Assembly (NCBI RefSeq): GCF_019175285.1
Contig: NC_056528.1
Span: forward strand, 13,650,304-13,714,303
Length of the DNA stretch: 64,000 nucleotides
Origin: Sceloporus undulatus
Lineage: Eukaryota; Chordata; Lepidosauria; Squamata; Phrynosomatidae
Direction: 5' to 3'
Shown piece by piece: positions 47,820 through 60,885 of the stretch; position 1 is the first letter of the stretch; every line of letters starts with the position of its first letter. The notes beneath the pieces are model-generated. The model had not been told where the DNA came from. It was given only the letters and a program-made list of their open reading frames with translations, and searched no databases. Both the position numbers and the translations under genes were made by a program.

Positions 47820-48503
47820 GTAGGATAGGAACTCCAAATATAGATCTTCTATGCTCCATTGCTCAGTTAGCTTTATTCTCACAAAGGTTACGTGTTTCCT
47901 CTAGAAATATGGAAGAAATTAGGGATGCCTACTTTACAGCTCTCATTGATTATCTTTGCTAGCTTGTCTGAATCCTGCTGATGCCACATGTTACTTTTAG
48001 TTTCCTCCTGAACAGGCCTACCCCCTGTTTTCTTTCTCATGAAATGGTCATGAGTTCTTTGGCCACTGGGTAGAACAGGCCGTGGAGGATGGTCACTCAG
48101 TCACTGGACTGGGTGGCCTTGGCAGAACAAGCATTTCCTTAGCACTAGGGGCAATCACTGACACGAGGCAACCTGTGACTTGTTGGCAGCTCTCCATGTT
48201 CTAGGCTCAAAGGGCAGAGAGGCACAGTCACTGTCCAAAAGCATGTTGAGAAATGAGGGATTCGGACTTTGCACAGATGTAGTCAGAATTGACCCGTCTC
48301 CATTTTTCATCATCTGTTTGTGTGTATAAGCCAAAGTCCATTTTTCATGGCCTCTTCTTCCGCTTCTTGTTACTGGAGCAGCAGTTGAATATGATAACAC
48401 TGAACTCAGGAGTGTTAATGTTTGATGAAAGCACCCCCTTTTCATGCCAAGTTGGGAGGCTAACAGCTGTAGATGAGGAATGCTGCTTTGCTGAGGAAGA
48501 TGA

Positions 48504-48755
<252 letters not shown>

Positions 48756-48858
48756 TGAGCATGGGGATGTGGTTTACCCATCACTGAAGCTAGCAAGGGA
48801 GAGGGATGTGAATGGTCTGGACAGACTGGCCTAATGGCATATTATTTCCTTTCAATAG

Positions 48859-48966
48859 ATCAAACGCTTCATAGGCACTGATCAGGAGGTGCTGAGGATT
48901 CATGAGAGGCTGGTTGCGGGTTCATTGGCAGGAGCCATTGCACAGAGCAGCATCTACCCCATGGAA
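48859..48966 (+). CDS. SLC25A25: SLC25A25 exon 7 (carrier repeat 2, first helix)
   Basis: IKRFIGTDQEVLRIHERL, then VAGSLAGAIAQSSIYPME, transmembrane helix 3 and the start of the second signature PMEVLK. Ends GAA|GTAAGT in phase 0. Confidence 0.97.
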
Positions 48967-49218
48967 GTAAGTTCTGAATGTGGCTGTGGTCAGTGTCCTT
49001 TTCAGTACAGAATTTGGGGTGGGGGTTCAATTTGTTTGGAGGCAATTCTCCTACTTTGGCTGATAATTTGTTAGGTGGAGCCATTGGCCCTTCTCTAGCA
49101 AAATACACAATTCCTTTTTCTTGGATATTGACTTTGTTTGTGGTGGTTCAGGTCAAATCTTTTAGTTCTCAGCCTGCTTAACTGCCTTACTAATGCCTCT
49201 TTTCTTCTGGTGCTCTAG

Positions 49219-49401
<183 letters not shown>

Positions 49402-49738
49402 TAGCAGAGGAAGCTATAAATGTCATTAAAGAATGTACTAAGAAAGGATGGGGAAGTATGGTTCATAGGCTGCATGCAGTTCCCCAAGGCCCCTTTCCCC
49501 ATTGTTTGGGGGATCTTTTTAGCTAATATGTTTCTCACCGCTCAAGTTGTTTCAGGCCTATGGGGAACTTAAAACCAGAAGGAACTGGGCTTGGAAAAGG
49601 CCTCTTCTTAGGTCCCACACAGCCTGTGGCTGTGGCCAAATTGCTCTTCTTAGGCCCTTGAGGTTGTAAGGGCATGTTTGTTTCCCAGATCCTGGGTAGT
49701 TGTCTACTCCTGTGCAAAGGACAACTAAATTCTAGAAG

Positions 49739-49888
49739 TATTCAGAGACATAGCTGTGTTACTCTATATCAGTATACAAAGGGTTCTTGTAGGCTTTTTG
49801 AGAGTTAACTAAGCGAAATAAGCTATCGTACAGTCAGTGCATGTCATCAGATGATCATGAAGTAGACTGCATTTACAAAACCTTAAAT
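49739..49888 (+). repeat. Dispersed repeat in SLC25A25 intron 8
   Basis: GACATAGCTGTGTTACTCTA, then GGGTTCTTGTAGGCTTTTTG and GATCATGAAGTAGACTGC, a decayed copy of the family at 14105 and 61603. Confidence 0.4.
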
Positions 49889-50001
49889 TCTAGAAGTACT
49901 TGCAATTCATATGTCACCACCCCCTTCTTCTGCCCTCTTTAGACAGTAAAACTAAAGGCTGGCAGTTCCTCTCTTACTAATTGTGTGCAATTTTCTCTTA
50001 G

Positions 50002-50229
<228 letters not shown>

Positions 50230-50669
50230 TAAGGAGGCCTCATAGTTTGTGTGCATTAACTTTGTGTAGCAGCTCATCTAATTTGTAATTCACCTGCAGG
50301 AGTGAATTACAAAGGAATGTTGGCAGGAATGGAGCCATGGTTTTCCTGAGCTCTTAACGTGGCTCTCGGCCTAGAACAGAATTTAGAAAAATCCTCTGAA
50401 CAGATGTCCCTTGGTGTTCATTTCAGTGCATAGCTGAGTAGTTACAGAGATGGTCACAGGCTCTTTAAAGGTGCACAGCAATTCAGTGTGTGCTTTGGGG
50501 GGAGCCTGGGGTAGTTACCTTTTTCAGCTACAGTTTCCAGAACCATGCATGTTGGCCATGCTCTCCTGAAATGTAACTGTCCTGAGCTGTGGTCCTGAGT
50601 TAGTACATTCTGCAATTCATAGTATACTTGACTGGGTTCTTGATGTCTGTTAAATCACTTGTCTTCCAG

Positions 50670-50854
50670 CTTCAATCGAAGGTGCGCCGGAGGTCACCAT
50701 GACAGGCCTCTTCAAGCATATCCTGAAGACGGAGGGTGCCTTTGGTCTCTACAGGGGCTTGGCTCCCAATTTCATGAAGGTCATCCCAGCTGTGAGCATC
50801 AGCTACGTGGTCTATGAGAACCTGAAGATGACTTTGGGGGTACAGTCTCGGTGA
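50670..50854 (+). CDS. SLC25A25: SLC25A25 exon 10 (last coding exon)
   Basis: After CTTCCAG it reads [39 protein letters not shown] and [17 protein letters not shown], then TGA at 50852-50854. It completes transmembrane helix 6. Exons 2-10 sum to 416 codons, the same as human from memory, and no frame break is seen. Confidence 0.98.
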
Positions 50855-53280
50855 CCACACGGGGTCTGGACTGTGTTGGACTCTAGCAAAATCTTGGGGC
50901 CAGGATCCCAAGGTGTTGGGCCATTCTCATTCTGTGAATGTGTTGATGGACACGAAGCTGCTCAAGCCAAGCTGTGAGAAATCCCAGGCGGTGTGTGTGG
51001 CGGGATAGGCTGCAGGAGGCCTTGGGCCTGTTTTGATGTATTGTTGCTGTTATATTGAAAGAGTTACATGTTTCAACAATCACCCTGCATGAAAGGGACC
51101 AATCTGGGAATTCAAGGGAAACATCTTGAACTGGCGGTGCTAGCCTAGCTCCTAGCATAGCTGAGGAGGGGTCAATGAGACCCTCCTTTTCCGAGTCTCT
51201 TGCATGGACTCAGAGCTGGAGAATGTATCATCTTCCAACTGGCTTGAAAGAGCTCTTTTCTGTTGAGTTGGGTTAACTCCTTTTACCCATGGCTTTAGAC
51301 CTCCAAAAGACCTGCCCTGGGTAGGAAAGGCTGTTGGGCCAAAAACATATTGCTGTTTACATGCATTCCTTTGGGCAGGAGCAATTTATGTCCGACTTCA
51401 CATTTCTGACACTGCAATGTAACTTTATAAAAACAAAACCAAGGCTGGAGGGCAAAGCCAACTTGAGGCTCGCCCAGGCAGAGTTGGCAGGTTTTATTTT
51501 TGTTTAAAACTTTATGTAGGTGTGACTGAGTGTATGTCCTTCTAAAATTGCTAACAAGATGCACTTATTAATAGCAGCAGCCTTGATCCTGCATGTCTGT
51601 CTTTGCATGTCAGAGAGGCTTATGGCTTCAGTGAGGAAAAGCCTGGGAGGATTTTAGGCAACCGTGGCACATTGGGTATGGCTTCACAGAAGACCCAGGT
51701 AGCTCTGTTGGCACTTGACCCATCATTGCATCTGGGTCTGACATACAAACAGTGGCAGCAATAGCAGCTGACAGAAACCATCATTGTAGCATTGGGGTGA
51801 ATGGATGGGAGATGTGTGGTGCTTTGAATGCAGGACTGCCAGTTGCCAAGGGGATCAATCCCCTCTCCCTGAACCTCTGAGCCTTGGCTGCTAAATCTCT
51901 CTCTTCACAGGTGGATGGTTGGAATTTGCATGTAGAGTGAGGTGATGTACCTGGACTTTGCAGGGTAGATAGGAAGTAGGTTTGCCTGTGGGAACTGGAT
52001 GGGCTTAAACTGACGGTGAAAAAGCTGTAGCTTTTGTTTTGGGGCTGGAAAGTGGGGCCCAAGTGAGGAAGATGTTCCCTCCCCTTCCCCTTTTTGCAAG
52101 GTGCTTTTCTTAGGGTGAAGGGAAGGTTGTTGCTGTCATATCTCTGACTGTACCAAGGGCTCCGGGAGTCCTCGCCTGACTTAGCGGGGCCAGCATTGCA
52201 TTCCATTGTTGTTTTTACTGCTTCAAGCATATTTATTTTGTATTTATTTGAAGGCAAGAGTGATGCTCGAAAGTTATTTTTTTATAGTTCTTGTGTAAAG
52301 GATAGACGCCGTGTCCTTGGCATTCTGTATTTTTGTAGACGTTCTTGTATTTATGTTCTCTTTTTTTAAAAACAAAAATCATTTTGCACGTTTTAAACAT
52401 GGCCTCCCTGAATCATCGGGGCGGACGACCCCACGCCACCTCCCTCCATGACCTCTGCCACCTGCCTTGCTTCTGGGGTTGACTGAGAGAAGTCCTGGTC
52501 GGTCGGGTTTGGGTTGGAATGAGAGTCTGTTGTTTCCGAGGCTTGCCTTAATGTGGATTTGCCTCACGTTTTCGGCTTCTGTTTTTTGGATGGGCGCTGA
52601 TGGATGAACCACAAAGCTGGACTTTTTCTTTTTTTTAATGTCAATTTTACTGCAATGGTTAAAATAATGAGAAGGGCTGATTGGACGTGGGAGGGAAAAG
52701 TAATAATAATAATAAATCTCAGGGAGACACAGATCACAAGATGCCAGTTTTCCTGACACCTGGAAGGGAATTTGCACTTGGAGTGGAGGCGTTGCGGTTT
52801 TCTGTGCAAACCGAATGGGGGCTGGGTGCATGTGGGGGAGAAATGAGATGGAGGAAAAGCTGTCAGCCTGAAAAGCCATGGCCTTTCAGGCTGCTCTATG
52901 CATTGGGAGGCTTGCATGGCACAGGGCAGCTTTGGTTTTGAGTCTTCCTCCTCTCCATCGGGCCTTTTGGCCTTTTGCAGGGCCCATCCATTGCTGCTTG
53001 GGAAATAGCTGCATGCTTGTCTTGAGCTCCTACCTGGATCAGTGATTCCACTTTTCCCCCTCCTTGAGTGGTTTATTTTTTTGTGAGTCACTGTACCGCA
53101 GCACCTCCTTCCTACCGTTTGTGGCCTGAAGAGGGGATTCGGAACAGATAAATCAATGCAAAATTAACTTTGTCTTTGTAGCTGTAACCCGGATTTATGA
53201 AGAGCGAATCTAACAAAACAAGGAAGCCCTTGCTGGTTAGGGAACAGTTCGCTAATAAAGGTTTATCATGCCGACCTTCC
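50855..53280 (+). other. SLC25A25: SLC25A25 3' UTR
   Basis: About 2.4 kb between the stop codon and the poly(A) signal, without a recognised repeat. AU-rich motifs (two ATTTA-type elements near 52228-52247, TTTATGTTCTC near 52350) could affect mRNA stability. An internal AATAAA near 52711 is a possible alternative end. Long minus-strand frames over it (up to 175 codons) resemble nothing and are shadows. Confidence 0.75.
53254..53259 (+). terminator. SLC25A25: SLC25A25 poly(A) signal AATAAA
   Basis: AATAAA followed about 25 bases later by TGGTTTTTGTTGTGTTTGTG, a GU-rich downstream element. Confidence 0.7.
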
Positions 53281-54690
53281 TGGTTTTTGTTGTGTTTGTG
53301 GACTGGAATCTTTAAGGGTGTGTGTGTGTTTGTGTATATTTATTACCTACCCAAGTTGTCTTGCATTTGCTCCAAAGAGCTGGCAAGTGAAAAATCTATC
53401 AGTGAATGTGGTAAAGGTGAATAAAAATCATGCCCAGAACCAGACACAGAGGCCCTACTTAGGACAGAGCTGCAAAGCCACACAGCTGGACCGAGGGGCT
53501 TTGCATCTCTAAGCAAGACTCCTTGGGCTATGCTCAGGTAACTTCCAAAGCCCTCATTGCTATAACTGCTCCACCACACTGTCTCTCCAAGTCCGTAGCT
53601 GCTGCAGTCCCAGGGCTCTGTATATGGTTCATAATGGGATATGTTTTAATTTGGGAATCATGCATGCACTTTATCCAGCAGAGGGAGTCCCTGGCATACT
53701 TTTACTCAACTGGGCCATTCTCTTTTTTGGAGAACAAAATTGGAGTGAACAGTACAGTAGACCTTTTTGGCTAAAACATCCAATTGCTGTCAAGAAATAC
53801 TGTCTTGTAGAGCCTCAAGAGTTCACCGATCGGAAACCGACCTGTTGAAATGGATGGAAATCATGGGTTTTCCAAAAGGTGTTAGATTGCAGCTCCCATC
53901 AGCCGTAGCCAGCATAGCCAGTGGTGATGAATGCTGGGAGTTACAAAGTGATCCTATCATTGGTGTTTTCTTGGCCAGATTTGTTTAGAGGGGGCTTACC
54001 TTGGCCTTCCTCCGAGGCTGAGAGAGTGTTACTTGCCCAAGGCCAACCAATGGGCTTTCATGGCTGAGCAGGGATTTGAACCCTGGTCTCCAGAGTCCAG
54101 TGCACAAAACCATGCTTTAATCTCTCTAATGCCGAAATCAGCCCCAGTGTGATAAACTACTCCACCAGGATAAGGACTAGCAACGTGGTTCTTACGCATA
54201 CGTGTAAATGGGAGGTGCGCACAGAGAGGAGTCCGCATTCGTCCGAGTCGGATGTGGATAATTCTGAGTTTGACAGAAGAGGATCTGTTTCGTTGCTCCT
54301 TGGTCTGCAGAGCATTAGAGGAGCTTGTGTGCAAATATTTGGCTGCGAAGAGCAGCGATTTCCCTCAGGTGAACTTCTTATGAATGAGCTCCAGTGTATA
54401 TTTTGAAAAATAAAGTAAAATAAAATGGACGCAGGGGAAGATGGAAGGCACCAAGATTTTGGCCAAAGCCTGAAGGTCCCACGTAAGAAACTTCAAGAGG
54501 GCAACAGAGGAGCCTCAGTTGAGAGGCAAAGCTCACACAGAACAGGCTGGGGCTGCCTTTCTGAAAGGCCGGCTGTCTCCTGTGACCCTCCCTGCGAGGA
54601 AGGACCATCACAGGGGGCTCTGCTGAAGGACTGGGCCCAGGGAGCTCAAGGCACCGGACCCACGAGGCTCACCCCGTTTGGCTCCTGAGC
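53281..54690. other. Intergenic DNA downstream of SLC25A25
   Basis: No gene seen. It has a partial SINE at 53954-54115 and a short foldback-like TAGCCAGCATAGCCAGTG near 53905. PTGES2, expected next by human order, was not found here or further right. Confidence 0.6.
53954..54115 (-). repeat. Sauria-type SINE, partial
   Basis: GGTGTTTTCTTGGCCAGATT, then GAGGCTGAGAGAGTGTTACT and the B-box complement GGATTTGAACCCTGG. The tail is missing. Confidence 0.75.
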
Positions 54691-54743
54691 CCAGGTTGGA
54701 GTGGTTTTGCTAAGAGACACAGGCTTTTAAGAATAGCCACTGA

Positions 54744-56595
54744 CTCCCTTTCCCTTCTGAAGGGCCACTTCACAACTTTTGTGGGGTTGTAATAGTGGAT
54801 TATGTTATCATCCCACCTGATGGGGTGAATGGAAGAATTACTACTGCTTTCGGTACCGATGATGTGGACAAGATCCTCGGAAGTGTTCGGAAGACGACCT
54901 GCTCTCTCGATCCCTGTCCCTCATGGCTAGCGGCCCAGGGGGGACCGGCGGTAACTTTATTGTTACGCCGGATCATTAATACATCTTTGAGGGAAGGGCA
55001 ATTTCCATCAGAATTAAAATTGGCCATTGTAAAACCTATATTAAAAAAGCCCTCCCTCGACCCCCTGGTACACAACAATTATCGGCCAGTCTCGCTGCTG
55101 CCATTTTTGGGGAAGGTGATCGAGAGGGCGGTTGCGATCCAGCTTCAGGCGGTCTTGGATGAAACGGATTATCTGGACCCATTTCAAACTGGCTTCCGGG
55201 CGGGTTACGGGGTTGAGACGGCCATGGTTGCCTTGGTCGATGATCTCCGTCTGGGCATTGACAGGGGAAGCGTGTCCCTGTTGGTGCTCTTGGACATCTC
55301 AGCGGCTTTCGATACCATAGACCATGGTATCCTTCTGGGGCGCCTGGCAGAGGTGGGAATCGGGGGCACTGCGCTCCAGTGGTTCCGGTCCTACCTCTCC
55401 GGGAGGTCCCAGATGGTGCAGCTGGGAGACGTGTGCTCCGACGAGCGGGCCCTTAAAACTGGGGTCCCTCAAGGAGCCATTCTGTCTCCCATGCTATTCA
55501 ACATTTACATGAAACCGCTGGGAGAGATCATCCGGAGACATGGGGCGCGGGGTTATCAGTACGCTGATGACACCCAAATCATTTTCTCTATGTCTCCGAC
55601 TGATGCAGTGGCCGAGGATGGCGTCTCTCCTCTCGTGGCGTGCCTGGAGTCAGTAATGGGCTGGATGAGGGAAAACCGACTCAAATTGAATCCAGAGAAA
55701 ACGGAGGTACTAGTGATAGGTTCCCCTGGTCCAGGAATGGCGGTGGTTCCACCTGTCCTGAACGAGGTCACGCTCCCTGTGAAGGACTCCGTGCGCAGTC
55801 TGGGGGTGCTTCTTGACTCGTCGCTTCACCTGACTGCTCAGGTGAATGCGACGGTCAAGAACGCCTGTTACCAGCTTCGGCTGATTCGCCAGCTGCGCCC
55901 ATACCTGGCCCAGAGGGACCTTGAAACTGTTGTACATGCTCTGGTAACCTCGAGATTGGACTTCTGCAATGCACTCTACATGGGGCAACCCTTATACCAA
56001 GCCCGGAAGCTACAAATGGTACAAAATATGGCTGCCAGGCTGGTCACTGGTACTTCCAGGGCCAGCCACATAACACCGGTGCTCCAAGATCTGCATTGGC
56101 TGCCTATTTGCTTCCGGGCGCAATATAAGGTGTTGGTGATGACCTATAAAGCCCTAAATGGCTTGGGCCCAGGATACCTGAAGGACCGCCTCTCCCCATA
56201 CATTCCGTCCCGCACCCTCAGAACATCTGGGCAGCAACTCCTTAGGGTGCCAGGGGCCAGGCTTACCTCTACCACGAGGAAGTCTTTCTCTATCGCTGCC
56301 CCGGCCCTTTGGAACACGCTGCCCTCAGAGCTCCGCTCGGCCGCCTCCCTGGCTCAGTTTAGAAAGGATGCTAAAACCTTTCTGTTTAAGATCGCATTCC
56401 CCCAATCATAGTCCTAGCAGGCCTCCTTGTACTCCTTGTATCCTGCAAGAGGATTGGCTAACGGGGGCTTTGTCTTGTCTTGTTTTTATATTTGATAGTG
56501 ATGATGTTACTGTTTTTAAATCGTTATTTGCTTGTTTTATGTTGTAAACCGCCCTGATCTCAGGAAGGGCGGTATATAAATAAAAGTTTTATTAT
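54744..56595 (+). mobile_element. L2-type LINE, 5'-truncated, with an open reverse-transcriptase frame
   Basis: An uninterrupted frame at 54795-56411 (538 codons; its first codon is GTG) encodes a reverse transcriptase. Visible blocks are KTTCSLDPCPSWL, NNYRPVSLLPFLGKVIE, LLDISAAFDTIDH (near residue 167), KTGVPQGAILSPMLF (near 222-236) and QYADDTQIIF (near 258), with catalytic Asp present in both motifs. A thumb region and a C-terminal LWNTLPSELR follow. YADDTQ and TTCSLDP favour L2 over CR1 or Bov-B. The 3' end GGGCGGTATATAAATAAAAG and an ATT-rich tail complete it. The endonuclease part is absent, with a stop at 54741 just upstream. Confidence 0.88.
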
Positions 56596-56601
56596 TTATT
56601 A

Positions 56602-56980
56602 TTTCCTCCACCTCCTCCTCTCCTCTCCTATTCCTCCTCTTCTTCTTCTTTTCCCTCTCCTCTTGTCCTCCTCCTTTTTCTTTTTCTTCCTCCCCCGCTT
56701 GTTCCTCCTCCTCTTCTTCTTCCCTCTTTCCTCCTCATTCTCCTCCTCTTTCTCCTCCTCCTCCTTCTCTTCTTCTTGTCCCTCACTTCCTCGTGTCTTT
56801 CTTTTCTTTGTTGTCCCCCCTCTTGTTCTTCTTCCTCCTCTTCTTGTGCCTTCTTTTCATTTTTTATTCATTCTCCCTCCTCTTCCTCTTCTATTCATCC
56901 ATCCTCTTCATCTTCTTGTTCCTCTCCTCCTCTTCTCCTCTTTCTTTTCTTCTTTTTCATCCTTCCCTCTTCTTCCTCCT
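56602..56980 (+). repeat. Polypyrimidine tract, (TCC/TTC)n
   Basis: About 380 bases of almost pure C and T on the plus strand, immediately after the LINE tail. Frames through it give only Ser/Phe/Leu-rich junk. Confidence 0.93.
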
Positions 56981-58640
56981 ATACATATTGGATGGCACAT
57001 GTTGGGTGAAGGGAAGACCACATCACATTGCCATAGACACCCTTTCTATTGTGCAGTCTATTAAAAAGCAATGACAGATGGACTTCTCCAGATCAGTCAA
57101 AGGACCTTAAATTCATAAAACGGACAGTTAAGGTATGGCTGATCTGCGTCTAAGGGGCCCAATCTCTCTTAAGAATATAAGGCATACCTTCTGTGTGCAA
57201 AAATCCCAGCAACCATCTGGGAATAAGTGGTGCACCAGAAATTACCAGGTGGTCTACCACTAGATGAAATCTCTCCCTTCTCTCCATTGTGGCTGTACAA
57301 TACTCAGGATACTCTTGGCTTATTCTCCACATCTAGAAACTCTGTAAGCCTTACAGAGTAATGAGAATCCACCCTTTCCCCCTTTTTAAAAGAAGTATTA
57401 AAACACAGCTTCTTCAGATTTCCCAAACTGGGCACGCAACCAGTGAGCATTATTGGACAATTTGGATGCGGTTGCCCTTCTAATTGGTTTTAAAATCCCC
57501 AAAGAGTTTGTTCGGAATCCAGTTCTGATTCCTGCCCAGAGCTGAGGAAAGCTCCCTTTTTGGATTGCAACTTGCAGAATCCGCCGAGACAGAATGCTGG
57601 GCGTTGTAGTTGAAAAAGTAACCTTTCCAAAAGCCTGCTTCTCCTTACCACCCAAGTTAGGTTCTCTGCCATTTCCATCCCTTCGTTCCCTTCCTCCAGC
57701 GAACCAAGGGACCCCAGACATTACCAGCCCCACCAGGAAAATGTTCTCTGTTTGCGGACGAAATAATCCAGTGACTTAATTTCCTCTCCTTTCTTTTCTT
57801 TTACAGCTTCAGCCTTCCTACCGACCATGTTATTTATTAGCTGTGACATAAATCCCCAGCCGGCCGGACCAGAGAAGAACCTCCGAGGATTTTAGAATTG
57901 CTACTGGGTCTTGACAAATCTGTATTCTCCGTGGCTATTAATCTTTGTCTGGATGGTTCAGACCCACCAGTGTCTTAAGGTTCAAGTAAAACAAACAGAA
58001 CATTGCAGGATTTGCAAATGATGAGGCCCTGGTGAGCTGTTGGCAAAAAGAAAGCAGAAAAAGCAGCCCCAGTCCATCATATGTTTAGTGTGAAGGTCTA
58101 TGAGAGCATCATGCGCAAATGATTTCAACTTCCATGAGGTTTGGTAACTTTGGTGGGTATTTTCTCTATCGACGTGCACCATATAAACAATAAGGTTTTC
58201 TTAGGTATGTTCCTTTTTTCCTCCCTGCCCTCTTTCTTTTCAAAAGCGTTTCTTTCCCCAGCCTTCTTCCAAAGAATGGCTTCTGTTGCTGTGTCCTTGG
58301 CTGTGTAAAGAGATAGGATTCTCGCTTGTAAAAAGAAAACACATCCAGGACACAGTGATCTCTTGTGAACCGATCAGAACAGACAAAACAGTTTGTTTCA
58401 AAGGGAAGGAAAAGAGCCAGGCTGATGGTGCTGGCTGAGCTGGGCAACATTTTGGACTATGGTTCCCAGATTCCAGAGATGTGTGCTTGATGGGGGATTC
58501 TGGGAACTCAGAGGTGAACCTAGGCCTGGTTTAGGGTTGGGACAAGACTGATGCTGCCCATTCTGATTCCCTAGCCCCTTCCAAGGCTCTTGCCTTGAGA
58601 TCCCTTCCTTCATCCTGAAGACCTAAGAAGAAGGTCTTGA
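56981..58640. other. Intergenic DNA, no gene seen
   Basis: Apart from a repeat-poor patch at about 57805-57960, which retains TTATTTATTAGCTGTGACAT and could be a conserved element, nothing is recognised. Confidence 0.4.
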
Positions 58641-58641
58641 C

Positions 58642-58777
58642 CAGTGGTTCTCAAACTTTGATCTTCCAGGTGTTTTGGACTTCAGCTCCCCAAATCCCCT
58701 TCCAGCTTGGTCAGGAGTCATGAATTCTGGGAGCTGAAGTCCAAAACATCTGGAGGACCAAAGTTTGGGAACCATTT
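58642..58777. mobile_element. hAT-like foldback MITE, 136 bp
   Basis: CAGTGGTTCTCAAACTTTGA against AAAGTTTGGGAACCATTT. Flanks GTCTTGAC (58634-58641) and GTTTAGAC (58778-58785) match at 6 of 8, fitting an 8-bp hAT target duplication. Confidence 0.75.
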
Positions 58778-58785
58778 GTTTAGAC

Positions 58786-60740
58786 CCTGAGACATTGGCA
58801 ACCCCAGCTAAAAGTGAGGTGATATAGAGTGCCCTTCTTCCATTCATTCACCACTTTCCTTCTCAAACAAACCTTCTCCTTTGACTTCTCCTGGTTCAAA
58901 GGCCAGCTTTGATTAAAGAATGTCCGACTGGCCGGTTGTGACCTTTTCACCAGCTTTGGAAGAAGTGTGTTGTTTGTGTGTGAGATCTGGCATCTCTGTG
59001 CCATTGTGTGTTTTGTGGATGAGCTTCCACCAAGAGATGGGTCAATTCCCATTTTGAAATGACATGGTCAGGATTTAGAAAGTCCTCTTTGCCCCCAAAG
59101 AGAAGGCGAAGATTTCTCCAAATAAGATTTCTCCAATTAAGATTTCTTCAGCACTACATAAAAATGTCTTTTCACGGCCCTCTTGCAATGACTGTTTTGG
59201 TTGACTCACATCCCTGACTTGTGCATACAGAAATCTTTCACCGCTTGGTAAGAAAACAACACGGTTGGCAACAAGGTGGACTTATCTTAACCTTTGCTCC
59301 TCAGCTCCTCACAAAAACACTGGCTGTGTTTGTGAGTTTGTGTGTGTGAAAGAGGGAGACAGAGAGAGAGAGAGAAAGAGAGGCCTCAGTCCAACATCCC
59401 CTTGTCTGTGTTGTTTGCCTTCAAGACGTTTCCAACTTCTGGCGACTCTAAAGTGAACCGTAGCGTAGCATAAATGCCCGCACATGGACATATGCCAGGG
59501 CAACACTATGTAGAATAGCAACATTGCAGAACACATGTCAAAGAGTAAGTGGTGCCGTGCAATACACAATGCGCAGCTGCAAAACAAAGTACAGGATGCA
59601 CAACTGCAATGCACAATGGAAAATATAGAAGGCACAATGCACAAAGTGGGTTGCACCGGATGACCTCTAAGGTACCCTTCAGTGTTTAGAAACATTACAG
59701 ATTTTGGTTACGGCTCCCAGAATCATTAAAGGATTCTGGGTGCTCCAAATCCCCAAAAGAGAAATGTTTCCAAAGTGTTGGCCCTTTGCAATTTTGTGAT
59801 TAAAACCACCAGCAACCCAAAGGTTTGTACAAAAGAGTATAAAAGTGTTTCAGACGGTCAGACCTCTCTGGATCAGGACTTTTTAGCGATGCATTCCTCT
59901 TCCCTCTTGGATGCTTTTTCCTACTTCATGAATGGAAGATTTCATCCTTCTTCCAGGAGCAGAAAGACAACGCTGCCTCTCACGCTCTCCATCATCCCCA
60001 CAAGGCCTTCCATTAAAAAACAAACAAACCCCGATCCTTTCCCCCCCGTTTGCTGTTTTGGGTGGCGGCGGAGGGAGTAAATATGTGCATTTTTCAAATG
60101 TTTTTCTGTGTATAGAGATTCTGTTTGGATTTGCACAGGAAGCCAGGGAGAGAAGGCGCATAGGTAGAAATATTAATGAAGGGGTTTTCGTCCCCTTCTA
60201 AAAGGCTCCATTCAAAAGATTTCAAAAGAGGAAAGAGAGAGAGAGAGAGAAAAAAATATATATGGCTTTAACGGGACCCAGAGTTTTATCTGCCAAATCC
60301 AAGGAATCTGGTATGAATTTTCTATATAGAGTCTGTAATGAGAAGGAGAAACTGAGGCGGCAAGGAGGGATGGAGCGAAAACCCTTCTGGAATGGGATAG
60401 CCCTGCAAATTTAAGTCCCGGTTATTATGATTTTAAAGACGCAAGTTCAAAAGTGTCAGAGGCAAGAGTCCAGATTGAAGGGGGGCATGGGAAATATGGG
60501 ATGTTTTCAGCCACTGCGGTGTTAGGGAGTTGGGGACAGAAGGAAAATTTCCTTTGCAAGGAACAGAATTCCTATTTTGGGTGGAAGGCAATGCTTCATC
60601 CTGATCCTTTCTCTTTAAAGCAGGCCTCAGATTTTCCAGCAGAGGAAAGGAAATGGAGATCTGTCCATCCACCAAACTGGGGTATTCCACTCCATGTCCC
60701 CGATAACAGCAAAATGGCTCCCCCGAGGAAGAAGGCCTTC
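58786..60740. other. Intergenic DNA with simple repeats
   Basis: No gene. A SINE tail fragment at 59407-59470, an (AG)n run near 59358-59382 and another near 60233-60252, and an imperfect series of TGCACAATG-like units at about 59555-59665. Confidence 0.5.
59407..59470 (-). repeat. Sauria-type SINE tail fragment
   Basis: GTGTTGTTTGCCTTCAAGAC, then CTTCTGGCGACTCTAAAGTG. Confidence 0.5.
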
Positions 60741-60885
60741 GCCTAGCTCCAATTTTCCAACATTTTAGGAAGTTCGTGAAAACTTTCCTCTTGTGTCGAA
60801 GCTTTTCAAAACTGATTAATCGCTTTGTTGTTCCCTGTTATGTTCTGTTTGCCATGGTTTTTGTTTTTAACGGTGATGTTTAAAG
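60740..60885 (+). repeat. L2-type LINE 3'-end fragment (tentative)
   Basis: A frame here reads FRKFVKTFLLCRSF, resembling QFRKDAKTFLFK at the end of the LINE at 54744-56595. Confidence 0.4.

Noticed and set aside
52379-53091. Two long minus-strand frames (166 and 175 codons)
   Set aside because: They lie inside the SLC25A25 3' UTR, contain low-complexity Tyr and Lys runs, and show no family motif.
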